The notes under the pieces are model-generated. The model saw only the letters and a list, made by a program, of their open reading frames with translations, did no database searches and was not told the DNA's origin. A stretch of DNA of 56,856 bases from Leptolyngbya sp. BC1307 (lineage in GTDB: Bacteria > Cyanobacteriota > Cyanobacteriia > Phormidesmidales > Phormidesmidaceae): NCBI RefSeq assembly GCF_002286735.1, contig NZ_NRTA01000027.1:1-56856 (forward strand). Reading direction: 5' to 3'. Shown here in pieces: positions 46,581 through 56,856 of the stretch; the first letter of the stretch is position 1, and every line of letters starts with the position of its first letter. The translations under genes and the position numbers were made by a program.

Positions 46581-46966
46581 GGCGGGCGATCATAGCAGTA
46601 GCTCTCGACCGAATCCAAAAGATCTTGAATATCAAAAGGTTTGCGCACAAAGCCATCGGCACCGGCTTGAAAGCCTTCGTCAGCACTGGCTTTATCGTGA
46701 GCTGTGATCAGCAAAATCGGAATGTAGGGTAAATCCTGGTTCTGTCGAATGCGACGAGTGACTTCGTAACCATCCATGCCCGGCATCATCACATCCAGCA
46801 GAATCAGGCTAGGGGGCAATGCTTTCACCATTTCGATAGCGGCTTCACCACTCTCAGCGCAGCGCAATCGATATTCTTCTGCTTCACCGAGGATGGCCTC
46901 CAGTAAAAACAGATTGTCTGGCGTATCGTCAACGGCTAAAATTTCTGGGCGGTCAAGAATTGTCAT
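46550..46966 (-). CDS. Single-domain response regulator
   Basis: This is a CheY-like receiver with no output domain. I prefer the ATG at 46966 (MTILDRPEILAVDDTPDNLF; 138 residues); the longer frame to 47074 adds 36 unconserved residues. The acidic pocket is VDD, the phosphorylated Asp is in LILLDVMMPGMDGYEVT, the Thr is in LLITAHD and the Lys in FVRKPFD. Such proteins relay signals from hybrid kinases in cyanobacteria. No histidine kinase lies nearby. Its 3' end overlaps the convergent MetF-like gene by 31 nt. Confidence 0.92.
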   Translation of the reverse strand: MTILDRPEILAVDDTPDNLFLLEAILGEAEEYRLRCAESGEAAIEMVKALPPSLILLDVMMPGMDGYEVTRRIRQNQDLPYIPILLITAHDKASADEGFQAGADGFVRKPFDIQDLLDSVESYCYDRPPYAVGEVAIR

Positions 46967-47443
46967 GGGCTTTAGGTACCGCAGGCCCTCAATCAAACAG
47001 TGGCTATTAAGCGCCTGAACTGTCTTGTCTACACTGTCTTGTCTATAAAGAGGGATACGAGCGGCAGGTGGCAATATAAAGTTGCATTACTATCCTGCCA
47101 GTATAGTTAGCACACGTAAAGAATCTCTCTAGCTGCAGACAGAAGCCTGCATAGATATTGCATGAAGAGATCCTATAGAAATTTCGATGCGGTTGGGCAA
47201 ACCTGAGAGACGCGAATCACCGGCTATCTGCCAAAAGGATGAGTCACGCCAATAGCAAGCTTTATACGCTATTTCTAAGGGCAGAGGCTAGCGCTAATCA
47301 GGTCTGCCTTTACTATAGAGGTTCAAAGTCAAACTCGAAGGCCCATATCTTTTGAAAGAGGATTTACACCGGGTTCATTTTATATCTGTTTTCATTTACA
47401 AATTTTTAATATTCAAGCCGACTATGTTGGTCGTTAAAGCACT
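46967..47443. other. Divergent spacer upstream of GH13 gene, nothing clear
   Basis: No further gene is seen in this 477-nt stretch. It must carry promoters for the response regulator and the GH13 gene. It is AT-rich near 47380-47420, without a clean promoter match. Confidence 0.4.
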
Positions 47444-49093
47444 ATGGCTACTCCTGTTGAATTTGAACTGTGGGCTCCTTATAACGCCGAAGCTACTTTA
47501 CTAGGAGACTTTTCAGACGACCAGACAGTCGAGATGAAGAAGGGAGAAGACGGATACTTTCGTACCCAGGTTGAGCTAGAAGACGGTGACTATCGCTACA
47601 AATTTAAGGTTCGCTCTAAAAGCTTTTTTTTAGAGTCGGATGAGTGGGCTGAGGTAGTAGACCCTTATGCGACTCGCGTGGATGAAACGGCGCAGTGGGC
47701 GATCGCTCACATCAAAGACGGCCAGCGATCGCTAGACGACTACGTTTGGCAGCACGACGACGCAGAACTGCCCAACCAGAACGAACTCGTGATCTACGAG
47801 CTGCTGGTGCAAGACTTTAACAGCGGCGACACCGCTGAAGGCGGTACTTTCAAATCGGTCATAGAAAAGCTCGACTATCTGCAAAGCTTGGGTGTGAATG
47901 CGCTCGAACTGATGCCTGTACAGTCCTGCCCGATGGACATAGGTTGGGGATATAACATTCGTCACTACTTTGCGCTGAGAAACGCTTATGGAGAGCCTGC
48001 CGACCTCAAGCAGCTGATTGACGAATGCCACGCTCGCCACATGCTAGTGCTGCTCGATGTGGTGCTCAACCACTCAGAATCTGAAAGCCCGCTCACTCAA
48101 ATCGACTTCGACTACTGGTATCGCCGCGAAGCCAAAGACCCTGACAATAGCTGGGGGCCAGAATTTGATTACAACGACTACGACGAAAACTATGATTGCT
48201 ATCCGGCTCGCGATTTCATGCGAGACATGATTAACTTTTGGATCGGAGAATACCACTTCGACGGTCTGCGCTTTGACGCCGTTAAGCAGCTAGATAATCC
48301 AGAATTTCTGAGATGGATAGTTGACGAAGCCGGACTTGAGGCCAAGCCCAAGCCGCTGTTCACCATTGCCGAACATATCCCTGAAGATCCTAGCCTATCT
48401 GGTTATGGAGGCCCTGTAGACAGCAGCTGGCGAGTCAGCTTTCACTATAATTTGCTCGATCTCTTCCTCAAAGAGGACTCGGGCGTCGAGCTGGCGAAAG
48501 AACTGGTAGACCCGACCCCTGCTGGCTTTCAGAGCACATCTAACGTCGTTAACTACCTAACTAGCCACGACCAGGATCGGCTAATTGTTAACCTAGCAAA
48601 CGCCGACATTTTTGATGAGGCCGCCTTCAAACGTGCAAAGTTTGGCGCAGCGCTCGTAATGACGGCAATGGGCATTCCGATGATTTGGATGGGAGAGGAA
48701 ATGGGCGAATACAAAGCTAAGACCCTAGACTCTGCGCCCCTAGACTGGGCTTTACTAGACAGTGAGAACAACGAAGGACTGTTGAAATACTATCAAGGGC
48801 TAATTGCCTTGAGAAAGGAAAATCCGGCGCTGTGCTCCGACAATATCGCAGTTTTTCACGAAAACCCAGATCAGCGCGTGCTGGGCTACATTCGCTGGCA
48901 TGAGATTGGGCCGCGAGTCGCTGTGGTGATCAACTGCTCTGACAGCTACATCGCCGACTACGAGGTGACTGACCTGCCTGAAGAAGGCACTTGGCACGAA
49001 TGGACAAAAGACTATGACGTGCAGGTAGAAGGCGGGCGAGTAGTGATGGACTTGCCCGAATATGAGGCCCAAGTCTTGGTGTGGTCGTCTTAA
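47444..49093 (+). CDS. GH13 alpha-amylase family enzyme with N-terminal CBM48-like domain
   Basis: This 549-residue protein starts with an early-set (CBM48-like) domain (VEFELWAPYNAEATLLGDFS, YRYKFKVRS). The GH13 barrel follows: LVLLDVVLNHSE (region I), DGLRFDAVKQL with the nucleophile Asp (region II), FTIAEHIPED with the acid/base Glu (region III) and YLTSHDQD with the transition-state Asp (region IV). The C-terminal beta domain ends with MDLPEYEAQVLVWSS. Layout is nearest to glycogen branching or trehalohydrolase-like GH13 enzymes. It acts on alpha-glucan, probably glycogen; exact specificity is open. No signal peptide. Confidence 0.9.
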   Translation: MATPVEFELWAPYNAEATLLGDFSDDQTVEMKKGEDGYFRTQVELEDGDYRYKFKVRSKSFFLESDEWAEVVDPYATRVDETAQWAIAHIKDGQRSLDDYVWQHDDAELPNQNELVIYELLVQDFNSGDTAEGGTFKSVIEKLDYLQSLGVNALELMPVQSCPMDIGWGYNIRHYFALRNAYGEPADLKQLIDECHARHMLVLLDVVLNHSESESPLTQIDFDYWYRREAKDPDNSWGPEFDYNDYDENYDCYPARDFMRDMINFWIGEYHFDGLRFDAVKQLDNPEFLRWIVDEAGLEAKPKPLFTIAEHIPEDPSLSGYGGPVDSSWRVSFHYNLLDLFLKEDSGVELAKELVDPTPAGFQSTSNVVNYLTSHDQDRLIVNLANADIFDEAAFKRAKFGAALVMTAMGIPMIWMGEEMGEYKAKTLDSAPLDWALLDSENNEGLLKYYQGLIALRKENPALCSDNIAVFHENPDQRVLGYIRWHEIGPRVAVVINCSDSYIADYEVTDLPEEGTWHEWTKDYDVQVEGGRVVMDLPEYEAQVLVWSS

Positions 49094-49100
49094 CCTGGTT

Positions 49101-49142
49101 ATAGCCACTTAAATATAGCCACTTAAATATAGCCACTTAATC
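49101..49142. repeat. Three 14-bp tandem repeats after the GH13 gene
   Basis: ATAGCCACTTAAAT occurs at 49101-49114 and 49115-49128, and a third copy with two terminal changes (TC for AT) at 49129-49142. The array begins 7 nt after the stop codon. The flanks also repeat CTGGTTAT on both sides. Confidence 0.92.
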
Positions 49143-49205
49143 TGGTTATGGCCACTACCGGCAATAGCGCTCAAGCAGGACTCAAACCGTATTATCATCA
49201 AGCCT

Positions 49206-49619
49206 ATGCTAAGAATCATTCAGAAAAACAAAGACACGCTGCGCAATATGCTGGCTGTCTTCATCATTGCCGCTGGAATTTTGCACTTTGCTATTCCCCA
49301 GCCGTTTACCAAGATTGTGCCTGGCTTTTTGCCCTATCCAGCGGCACTGGTTTATATCAGTGGCGTGATCGAAATTATCTTAGGGGCAGGGTTGTTCTTC
49401 CCTGCGACTCGTCAGCTGGCTGGTTGGGGATTGGTCGCTCTGTTTATAGCGGTCTATCCGGCTAATCTGAATATGGCGTTCAACCATATTAAGCTCGCTG
49501 GCATTCCAGATAGCTGGTGGGTTCACGGCATTCGCTTGCCTCTTCAGTTTGTTCTTATTGCCTGGGCTTACTGGTATGCGCGATCGCCGGAGTCTCTCTC
49601 AAAAGCAGCGGAGAGGTAG
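49206..49619 (+). CDS. DoxX family membrane protein
   Basis: This 137-residue protein has four hydrophobic helices: MLAVFIIAAGILHFAIPQPF, YISGVIEIILGAGLFFP, GWGLVALFIAVYPANLNMAF and LPLQFVLIAWAYWYA. The GxLHF and ExxLGxGL patterns are typical of the DoxX-like family. Members have been linked to quinone or redox functions, but this one is uncharacterised. It is followed by a strong hairpin at 49678. Confidence 0.85.
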   Translation: MLRIIQKNKDTLRNMLAVFIIAAGILHFAIPQPFTKIVPGFLPYPAALVYISGVIEIILGAGLFFPATRQLAGWGLVALFIAVYPANLNMAFNHIKLAGIPDSWWVHGIRLPLQFVLIAWAYWYARSPESLSKAAER

Positions 49620-49677
49620 CGCATCTCTGCAAAAGGATTGAGACGAGACAACTGGCTTCTGCTAAATCTTGATAAGT

Positions 49678-49730
49678 AAAGGATCTGCGAGCTGAGCCTA
49701 CAGATCCTTTATTTTGTTATTTCTTTGTCA
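49678..49730 (+). terminator. Terminator between the DoxX gene and chlL, probably bidirectional
   Basis: AAAGGATCTG (49678-49687) and CAGATCCTTT (49701-49710) form a perfect 10-bp stem with a 13-nt loop, followed on the plus strand by ATTTTGTTATTTC. On the minus strand the stem ends in CAGATCCTTTACTT, so it could also end the chl operon transcript, whose last gene stops at 49744. Confidence 0.85.
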
Positions 49731-49743
49731 TTTCACAAATACT

Positions 49744-50667
<924 letters not shown>

Positions 50668-50710
50668 TTAAATTCTGAATGAATGAGTAAGCGTCTAAGG
50701 TATTCGCCTG

Positions 50711-52387
50711 TTACTTGCCGATCGCTGCCTTGGCCTCATAGAGCGTGTCTACCGTAATCGAGGTGATGCCGCGATCGCTCGCAAACTTTTCTGTATTTCG
50801 CTTCACTTTGCCGCGTACGAAGAAGGGAATCTTCTTCAGCTCAGCTTCGCCATCTGCACTCCAACTGAGGCTAACAGCATCGCTGGGCTCACCCTCAGTT
50901 GGCTGCAGATCAGCGGTGATGGCCATTGGTTCGGCCACCGCGACCGCAACGCCGCCACCGCTCGTGCCCGCTGTCGGATGAGGAGCCGTATGCAAGTGGC
51001 TCATATGCCCCTCGGCAAACTCGAAGTCTTCGCGGAACATGCCGATCAAGTGCTCTTCTAGGCCCATCATTAGCGGGTGAACCCAGTCGTCAAAGATCAC
51101 ATTGGCCCCTTCCCAGCCTATTTGGGGTGAGTAGCGAGCGGGCACGTCTTGAACGTGAATCGGCGTGGAAATGACCGCACAGGGAATGCCCAAACGCTTG
51201 GCGATATGGCGCTCCATTTGGGTGCCTAGTACCAGCTCGGGAGAGGCTTCGGCGACAGCTTCTTCTACCGCTAAGTAATCGTCGCTGATGACAGCTTCTA
51301 ACCCGTATTGCTTGGCGACTTCGCGCACTTGCCGGGCAAATTCTCGGCTGTAGGTGCCGATGCCGACCAGGGTAAAGCCCAGTTCTTCAGTGGCAATGCG
51401 GGCAGCGGCGATCGCATGAGTCGCATCCCCAAAGATAAACACCCGCTTACCCGTCAGATAAGTTGAGTCTACAGAGCGCGAATACCAGGGCAGCCGAGAC
51501 GCGCCGGGGTTAGCCATTGATGACAGCCGGTCTGCGCTCCAGTTGCCTAGCGTATCAGCCTGCGATCGCCTCAGCGCGGCACTGACATCAATATTGGCAA
51601 CTTCACCAATTTCAGCGATAAAGTCGCGAGTGGCTCCGACGCCAATCGGCACGGTTTTGACTGTCGGCTGCTTAAAGCTGCGTTCTAGCCACTTGCAGGT
51701 GGTCAAAGCGATTTCGGGATAGAGGCAGATATTAAAGTCTGCGTCGGGAATGCGCATCAAGTCGTCAGGCGTTGCGCCCAAAGGAGCGATCACGTTGGCA
51801 TCGACGCCAATCTCTGCGAGCAGCTTAAGCACTTCTTGAATGTCATCGCGGCAGCGAAAGCCTAAAGCCGTAGGGCCGATGATGTTTGCCTTAGGGCGAA
51901 TCGCCGGATCGCGTTCGGGCCGACTTGCGCCAGGGGGGAGCACTGCCGAAAGGAGAAGCGATCGCACCAGATGATACAGCGTTTCGCTAGCGCCCCAATT
52001 TTCTTTTTTAGAATAGGCGGGCAGCTCTAGACTCACTACCGGGATCGGCAAGCCCATGCTTTTTGCCAGTGAACCCGGCTGATCTTGAATCAGCTCAGCG
52101 GTGCAGCTTTCACCCACCAGCATCACCTGCGGCTTGAACCGATTGTAGGCATCGCGCACCGAGGTTTTCACCATCTCTGCGGTATCTCCGCCCAAGTCTC
52201 TTGCCTGGAAAGTGGTGTAGGTGACGGGCGGACGGCGATCGCGCCTTTCAATCATCGTAAACAGCAAGTCGGCGTAGGTATCCCCTTGAGGCGCGTGCAG
52301 CACGTAATGTACGCCTTCCATCGCGGTAGCGATACGCATCGTTCCTACATGGGGCGGGCCTTCGTAAGTCCACAGGGTCAATTCCAT
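50711..52387 (-). CDS. chlB: Light-independent protochlorophyllide reductase subunit B
   Basis: This is one half of the catalytic NB component, related to NifK. It has 558 residues and starts [20 protein letters not shown]. The cluster-ligand region is [20 protein letters not shown]; the [15 protein letters not shown] and [19 protein letters not shown] blocks follow. The final 50 residues ([20 protein letters not shown] onward) form the small C-terminal domain. A low-complexity His/Thr/Gly/Ala insert (about 470-490) makes it longer than usual. Wording is BchB-like, as in marine picocyanobacteria. It lies 68 nt after chlN and 58 nt before chlL. Confidence 0.97.
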   Translation of the reverse strand: MELTLWTYEGPPHVGTMRIATAMEGVHYVLHAPQGDTYADLLFTMIERRDRRPPVTYTTFQARDLGGDTAEMVKTSVRDAYNRFKPQVMLVGESCTAELIQDQPGSLAKSMGLPIPVVSLELPAYSKKENWGASETLYHLVRSLLLSAVLPPGASRPERDPAIRPKANIIGPTALGFRCRDDIQEVLKLLAEIGVDANVIAPLGATPDDLMRIPDADFNICLYPEIALTTCKWLERSFKQPTVKTVPIGVGATRDFIAEIGEVANIDVSAALRRSQADTLGNWSADRLSSMANPGASRLPWYSRSVDSTYLTGKRVFIFGDATHAIAAARIATEELGFTLVGIGTYSREFARQVREVAKQYGLEAVISDDYLAVEEAVAEASPELVLGTQMERHIAKRLGIPCAVISTPIHVQDVPARYSPQIGWEGANVIFDDWVHPLMMGLEEHLIGMFREDFEFAEGHMSHLHTAPHPTAGTSGGGVAVAVAEPMAITADLQPTEGEPSDAVSLSWSADGEAELKKIPFFVRGKVKRNTEKFASDRGITSITVDTLYEAKAAIGK

Positions 52388-52455
52388 AGTTAAAGCGTAT
52401 AGTTAAAGTTTTTTAGCGGGGCGTCTTAAAAGGCTCAATGCAATCGGCGCTCACT

Positions 52456-53769
<1,314 letters not shown>

Positions 53770-53828
53770 CTAAGGCAAGCGACCGGGTCTAATCGTTTGA
53801 CCAACCGTTACTTTAGAGGGAAGTTTTC

Positions 53829-53942
53829 CGCCCAATTTTCTGCGTTTAGACAATTTGGCGGACGAACTTAGTATAAACATCCTCTTGTGCCGGTCTGCCG
53901 CTGTCCAAGCTTTGTTTACATTCAGCCATTAATGTTTACATT
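53829..53942 (-). promoter_or_regulatory. Upstream control region of the chlNBL operon
   Basis: On the minus strand TATACT (53875-53870) could be the -10 box without a recognisable -35. Upstream are two copies of AATGTAAACA (plus-strand TGTTTACATT at 53913-53922 and 53933-53942) exactly 20 bp apart, about -55 and -75 from the inferred start near 53863. An imperfect inverted repeat (CCGCCCAATTT and CAATTTGGCGG, 9 of 11 matching) spans 53829-53862, in the leader next to that start. This layout suits an activator-dependent promoter; the regulator is unknown. Confidence 0.45.
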
Positions 53943-53961
53943 GAGCACTTTTCTATCGGGC

Positions 53962-55515
53962 TCAGGCCGTTGCCTCTAGTCGCGCTAGCAGGCGATCGCC
54001 TACCCGCATTGCATTTGCCATAATCGTCAGCGATGGATTCACAGCCGCGCTAGAAGGAAAGAAACTACCGTCTACGACATAGAGATTGTCTAAATCGTGA
54101 GCCTTGCAGTCGAGGTCAAGTACAGAAGTCGCCGGGTCGGTGCCAAAGCGACAGGTGCCGACCTGATGAGCGATCGCCTCAATCGGCAAAATTTTACTAA
54201 AGTACCAGGACAGCGGCAGCAAACGCCCTTCATTGTCAACTTCTCGCATTGTTGTTTTCCACCGATCAATCAACCGCTTAAAAGGTTTCACATTGTTGGG
54301 CTGATAGAGCAGGCTAATTTGGCCATTTTTCACCGTTACCCGGTTGTTTTTATCCGGGCGATCTTCTCCCGTGAGCCACCAATCGACTGATCGCCTCGCA
54401 GCCACTCTCAGCGCCAAGGCCGGGGCAATCTTGGGCACATCTAGCGCCAGCATTTTTGAATTGACTTTGCCCAAAAGCTGAATGTGACCCATCGGATAGT
54501 CAAATCCTGGTTCGCCCCAGTAATAGTCATTGATCGCCAGCGTCTTTTGAAACACCGTTGTATTCTCTTTTAGCGACAGACCGACAATCGCCGCTGCCAG
54601 ATGCTTCATAAAATTGCGGCCCACCTGGTCAGAACTGTTGGCTAGCCCCTGAGGATGTTGTTCATTGGCAGACTTAAGCAACAGCGCCGCCGAGTTGACC
54701 GAGCCGCAGGCTACCACGACTACGTCTCCCGAGAACATCTGAGTCTCTCCGGCAATCTCGGCTTCTACGCCGGTCACTTCGCGACCCGAAGCGCTGGTAT
54801 GCAGCTTGTTTACCTTGGCTTCGGTGATGAGCCGCACGTTGGTATTGCGCATGGTCGGGCGAATGCAGTTGACATCAGCATCTGACTTGGCATCGATAAA
54901 GCAGGGAAAGCCATCGCAAGTGTTGCAGCGAATGCATTCACTCAAAAAAGCATCCTTTTCATTCAGCTTAATGGACAGCGGCAGGTAGAACGGCTTCAGT
55001 CCTTTGCGCTGAAACGCCTTGTCTAGCTGTGCAATTCGCGGCTCGTGGCTGACGGGCGGAAAATAGTAGTCATGATGGCGCGGCGGCTCGGTCGGATCTA
55101 GCCCCTGCTTACCATGTACCTGATAGAGATTTTCGGCCTGGTCGTAATACGGTTCAAAGTCTTCGTACTTTAGCGGCCAGGCCGGTGAAACACCGTCGTA
55201 TAGCTGCACTTCGTCAAAATCTTTTTCTCGCAGGCGAAAGAGCGCGCCGCCATATACCTTTGTACTGCCGCCTACCCAGTAGCCAATGCCCGGATGAATG
55301 TCGTTTCCTTTCCGGTCGCTCCATACTTCGTCAGTTTGGTAGCGCCCATCGCGAAAGACGGCGTCTGTGCTCCAGTTAGGCTTCTCTTTTGGCAAAAAAG
55401 CGCCGCGCTCTAAGATCAAAATCTTTTTGCCGCTAGACGCAAGTCGATGGGCCAGCGTGCCTCCTCCGGCACCCGTGCCAATAATAATTACATCGTAGTG
55501 TTCAGCCGTAGACAT
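53962..55515 (-). CDS. GMC family FAD-dependent oxidoreductase
   Basis: This 517-residue protein (ATG at 55515, AGGA upstream) has the FAD-binding Rossmann motif IIIGTGAGGGTLAHRLASSG. Next come GYWVGGSTKVYGGALFRLRE, the cysteine-rich segment CIRCNTCDGFPCFIDAK and the C-terminal GMC block HQVGTCRFGTDPATSVLDLD with VVDGSFFPSSAAVNPSLTIM. The active-site His pair is presumably in that C-terminal part. The family oxidises alcohols or sugars. The substrate and electron acceptor cannot be read here. It is separated by 219 nt from chlN, with which it shares the strand. Confidence 0.93.
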   Translation of the reverse strand: MSTAEHYDVIIIGTGAGGGTLAHRLASSGKKILILERGAFLPKEKPNWSTDAVFRDGRYQTDEVWSDRKGNDIHPGIGYWVGGSTKVYGGALFRLREKDFDEVQLYDGVSPAWPLKYEDFEPYYDQAENLYQVHGKQGLDPTEPPRHHDYYFPPVSHEPRIAQLDKAFQRKGLKPFYLPLSIKLNEKDAFLSECIRCNTCDGFPCFIDAKSDADVNCIRPTMRNTNVRLITEAKVNKLHTSASGREVTGVEAEIAGETQMFSGDVVVVACGSVNSAALLLKSANEQHPQGLANSSDQVGRNFMKHLAAAIVGLSLKENTTVFQKTLAINDYYWGEPGFDYPMGHIQLLGKVNSKMLALDVPKIAPALALRVAARRSVDWWLTGEDRPDKNNRVTVKNGQISLLYQPNNVKPFKRLIDRWKTTMREVDNEGRLLPLSWYFSKILPIEAIAHQVGTCRFGTDPATSVLDLDCKAHDLDNLYVVDGSFFPSSAAVNPSLTIMANAMRVGDRLLARLEATA

Positions 55516-55752
55516 AAGTGCAATCCTGGAGCAGCAAGCTTTACTAGCTCTTATTTTAAGAAGCGATCGCGCCTTCAAACTGAAGTTTCACAGCGTAAAA
55601 TCAAGCATTTACTCTATGCAATTTGAGTTATGTATTGAGTGATGGAAGAAAGCGGGGGGTGAAAGAAGCGATCGCGCCGTTGGATGGAAGGGTTTGGTGG
55701 GCGATCGCAGCTAACACCCTTACAAACTAAAGTTCACTGAGCATGAGCCGCC

Positions 55753-55986
55753 CTAAGCTGCCCTCACTCGCTTAGTTAATATCGCCATCACTTCATTGGG
55801 CCTACCCGTCGGCAGTAATTGGCTCCAGTCATTCGGCTCAGCATAGTTCAGATGGTGCAATTGCTGAATGGTTACCTGCACCGCACTAGGGGTACCAAAC
55901 AGCATATGCCGCACGGGTTCAGCCGGTAAGCTGCCAGCATCAGAAGCAGTGGACGCAAAAACGCCCGCAGTAGAAGGGACAAACAT
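55753..55986 (-). CDS. Small conserved cyanobacterial protein
   Basis: The 77-residue protein has a variable N-terminus and a C-terminal block (VRHMLFGTPSAVQVTIQQLH, HLNYAEPNDWSQLLPTGRPN, EVMAILTKRV) that I recall in many small, uncharacterised cyanobacterial proteins. Function unknown. A strong hairpin lies 51-93 nt upstream of its start on the minus strand. Confidence 0.75.
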   Translation of the reverse strand: MFVPSTAGVFASTASDAGSLPAEPVRHMLFGTPSAVQVTIQQLHHLNYAEPNDWSQLLPTGRPNEVMAILTKRVRAA

Positions 55987-56036
55987 GAGATCTGGTCTCC
56001 GCGAATAGGATTAGCGAGAAAACCAGAACTCAAAAG

Positions 56037-56079
56037 CTTAGCCACCCCACAAAAGCTAGTGCAAATCAGGGTGGCTAAG
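56037..56079. promoter_or_regulatory. 11-bp perfect hairpin upstream of the small conserved gene
   Basis: CTTAGCCACCC (56037-56047) and GGGTGGCTAAG (56069-56079) form a perfect 11-bp inverted repeat with a 21-nt loop, in the 287-nt spacer between the 77-residue gene and the integrase remnant. No T run follows on either strand, so a leader structure or operator is as likely as a terminator. Confidence 0.6.
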
Positions 56080-56273
56080 GTAAAGTGACCTCAGCTTCCA
56101 GACTGCCTCGTTCAGTTTGGGAGTTAGCCGTCGGCGTGGTGCTTGTAACACCCGTCGATGGCGCTAAGTCGATTGAGTTCTGACAAAGAGAGACTGCGAT
56201 AGGCATCACAACCAATAGCTACAGAGCATAAGCCGATCTCCAGCTTTCGTCAAGCCATATGAGCATTGAATTT

Positions 56274-56459
56274 TTAAAAAGCACTATCCAGTAGACTACG
56301 AGCCCCCTGTCCTCCCCGATTAAGCACATAGGCATAGATCATAGTCGTTCTGACATCTGACAGACCAAAGTGCCTGAGCCTGATTGCTTTTCGAACCCGA
56401 TCTAGCAGACGAGGTGAATTAGATGGCGGCATCCTGACTGCTGTATAAGGGACTCGCAA
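56274..56459 (-). pseudogene. Integron-type tyrosine recombinase remnant with in-frame internal deletion
   Basis: The 61-residue frame joins two ends of an IntI-like integrase. PRLLDRVRKAIRLRHF matches the N-terminal SAM-like domain (usual LLDxVRxAIRLRHYS), and SDVRTTMIYAYVLNRGGQGA matches the C-terminal end, where the catalytic Tyr of the MIYTHVLNRG motif sits. About 270 intervening residues, including the Arg-His-x-x-Arg catalytic residues, are missing, yet the frame is kept. It cannot be an active recombinase. Confidence 0.82.
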
Positions 56460-56475
56460 ACAAATAATCTACCGT

Positions 56476-56856
56476 TCATATCGGAACAATCGTCACATCC
56501 CACTTAGGCAACGTCTCAGAGCGCTGCCACTGTTGCTCAAACGGCTCTAACTCATCTTTGGTCACCTTGACACCCTTCGGATAAGTCGCCTCGACTAGCT
56601 CAACCATGGGCTCGAAGCCATTCCAAGTCATGTTTGCCGCCCATCGTAAGGCTGTTTCAACGGTATCGAGGATAGCGCCATGCCAGTAGTTTTCTAGCGC
56701 CGCCCAACAGCGCTCTATCGGATTGTACTTGCTGTGATAAGGCGGATAGTAAACCAGGCGGATCTTCATCTGCTCGCGCTGCGCAAACTGCGCCATGCGC
56801 TTGATGAACTGGGTGCGCTGGCTTTTGACGGCAGGCCCATTGTCTAGGTCAATGAC
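56476..56856 (-). mobile_element. ISAzo13-type transposase, C-terminal part, cut by window edge
   Basis: The frame runs off the window at 56856. It contains VIDLDNGPAVKSQRTQFIKR and then the DDE-family block RLVYYPPYHSKYNPIERCWA with the catalytic Glu in the PIERCW motif. This is the ISAzo13 family pattern. The rest of the gene and any left terminal repeat lie outside the window, so whether it is intact is unknown. It sits 16 nt from the integrase remnant. Confidence 0.88.

Overview
The window is chromosomal DNA from a cyanobacterium. The octamer GCGATCGC (HIP1) recurs throughout in genes and spacers. The gene set includes ferredoxin-dependent glutamate synthase, light-independent protochlorophyllide reductase, a Tab2-type photosystem translation factor, paired RNase J and RNase E with the cyanobacterial arginine-rich C-terminus, and the cyanobacterial str operon order. 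Protein style suggests a filamentous or Leptolyngbya-like lineage, but no rRNA is present to confirm this.

Region 1 (1-5790) is accessory: a PIN-toxin remnant, a Uma2-family nuclease, a DUF4926/DUF2281 plus DUF6883 pair, a large NACHT NTPase with C-terminal pentapeptide repeats, and a DUF433/DUF5615 toxin-antitoxin pair. Region 2 (5790-10720) has a likely rps1-tab2-sugar permease operon, a divergent GntR-type regulator preceded by four GCAAAGT sites, a frameshifted Uma2 pseudogene and an orphan HicB antitoxin.

Region 3 (10720-32160) is core. tig-clpP-clpX and a hydrolase run leftward. Divergently, asd-dapA-rnj is followed by rne-rnhB, then DUF1997, pheA and a LON-domain protein. The str operon rpsL-rpsG-fusA-tuf-rpsJ runs leftward, followed by an IscA-like protein. 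RNase E has a leader of about 550 nt, and the rpsL-rpsG spacer is unusually long with a hairpin.

Region 4 (32160-49740) is metabolic: a cupin, an exported phosphodiester glycosidase-like protein, Fd-GOGAT with a clear promoter and terminator, a DUF1361 membrane protein, gamma-glutamyltransferase, a lipoprotein, TrpS, a MetF-like protein, a response regulator, a GH13 enzyme and a DoxX protein. Region 5 (49740-56856) holds the complete chlN-chlB-chlL operon, a GMC oxidoreductase, a small conserved cyanobacterial protein, an integron-type integrase remnant with an in-frame internal deletion, and an ISAzo13-type transposase cut by the window edge.

The most notable points are these. The DPOR operon encodes proteins that look like purple-bacterial BchL/BchB and marine picocyanobacterial versions, not the usual cyanobacterial and chloroplast type. 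The NACHT-pentapeptide gene sits among toxin-like genes. There is a possible 124-bp MITE-like element with perfect 12-bp inverted ends upstream of gltS, and several exact 14-15 bp tandem repeats, two of them at gene 3' ends. No tRNA, rRNA or CRISPR array was found.
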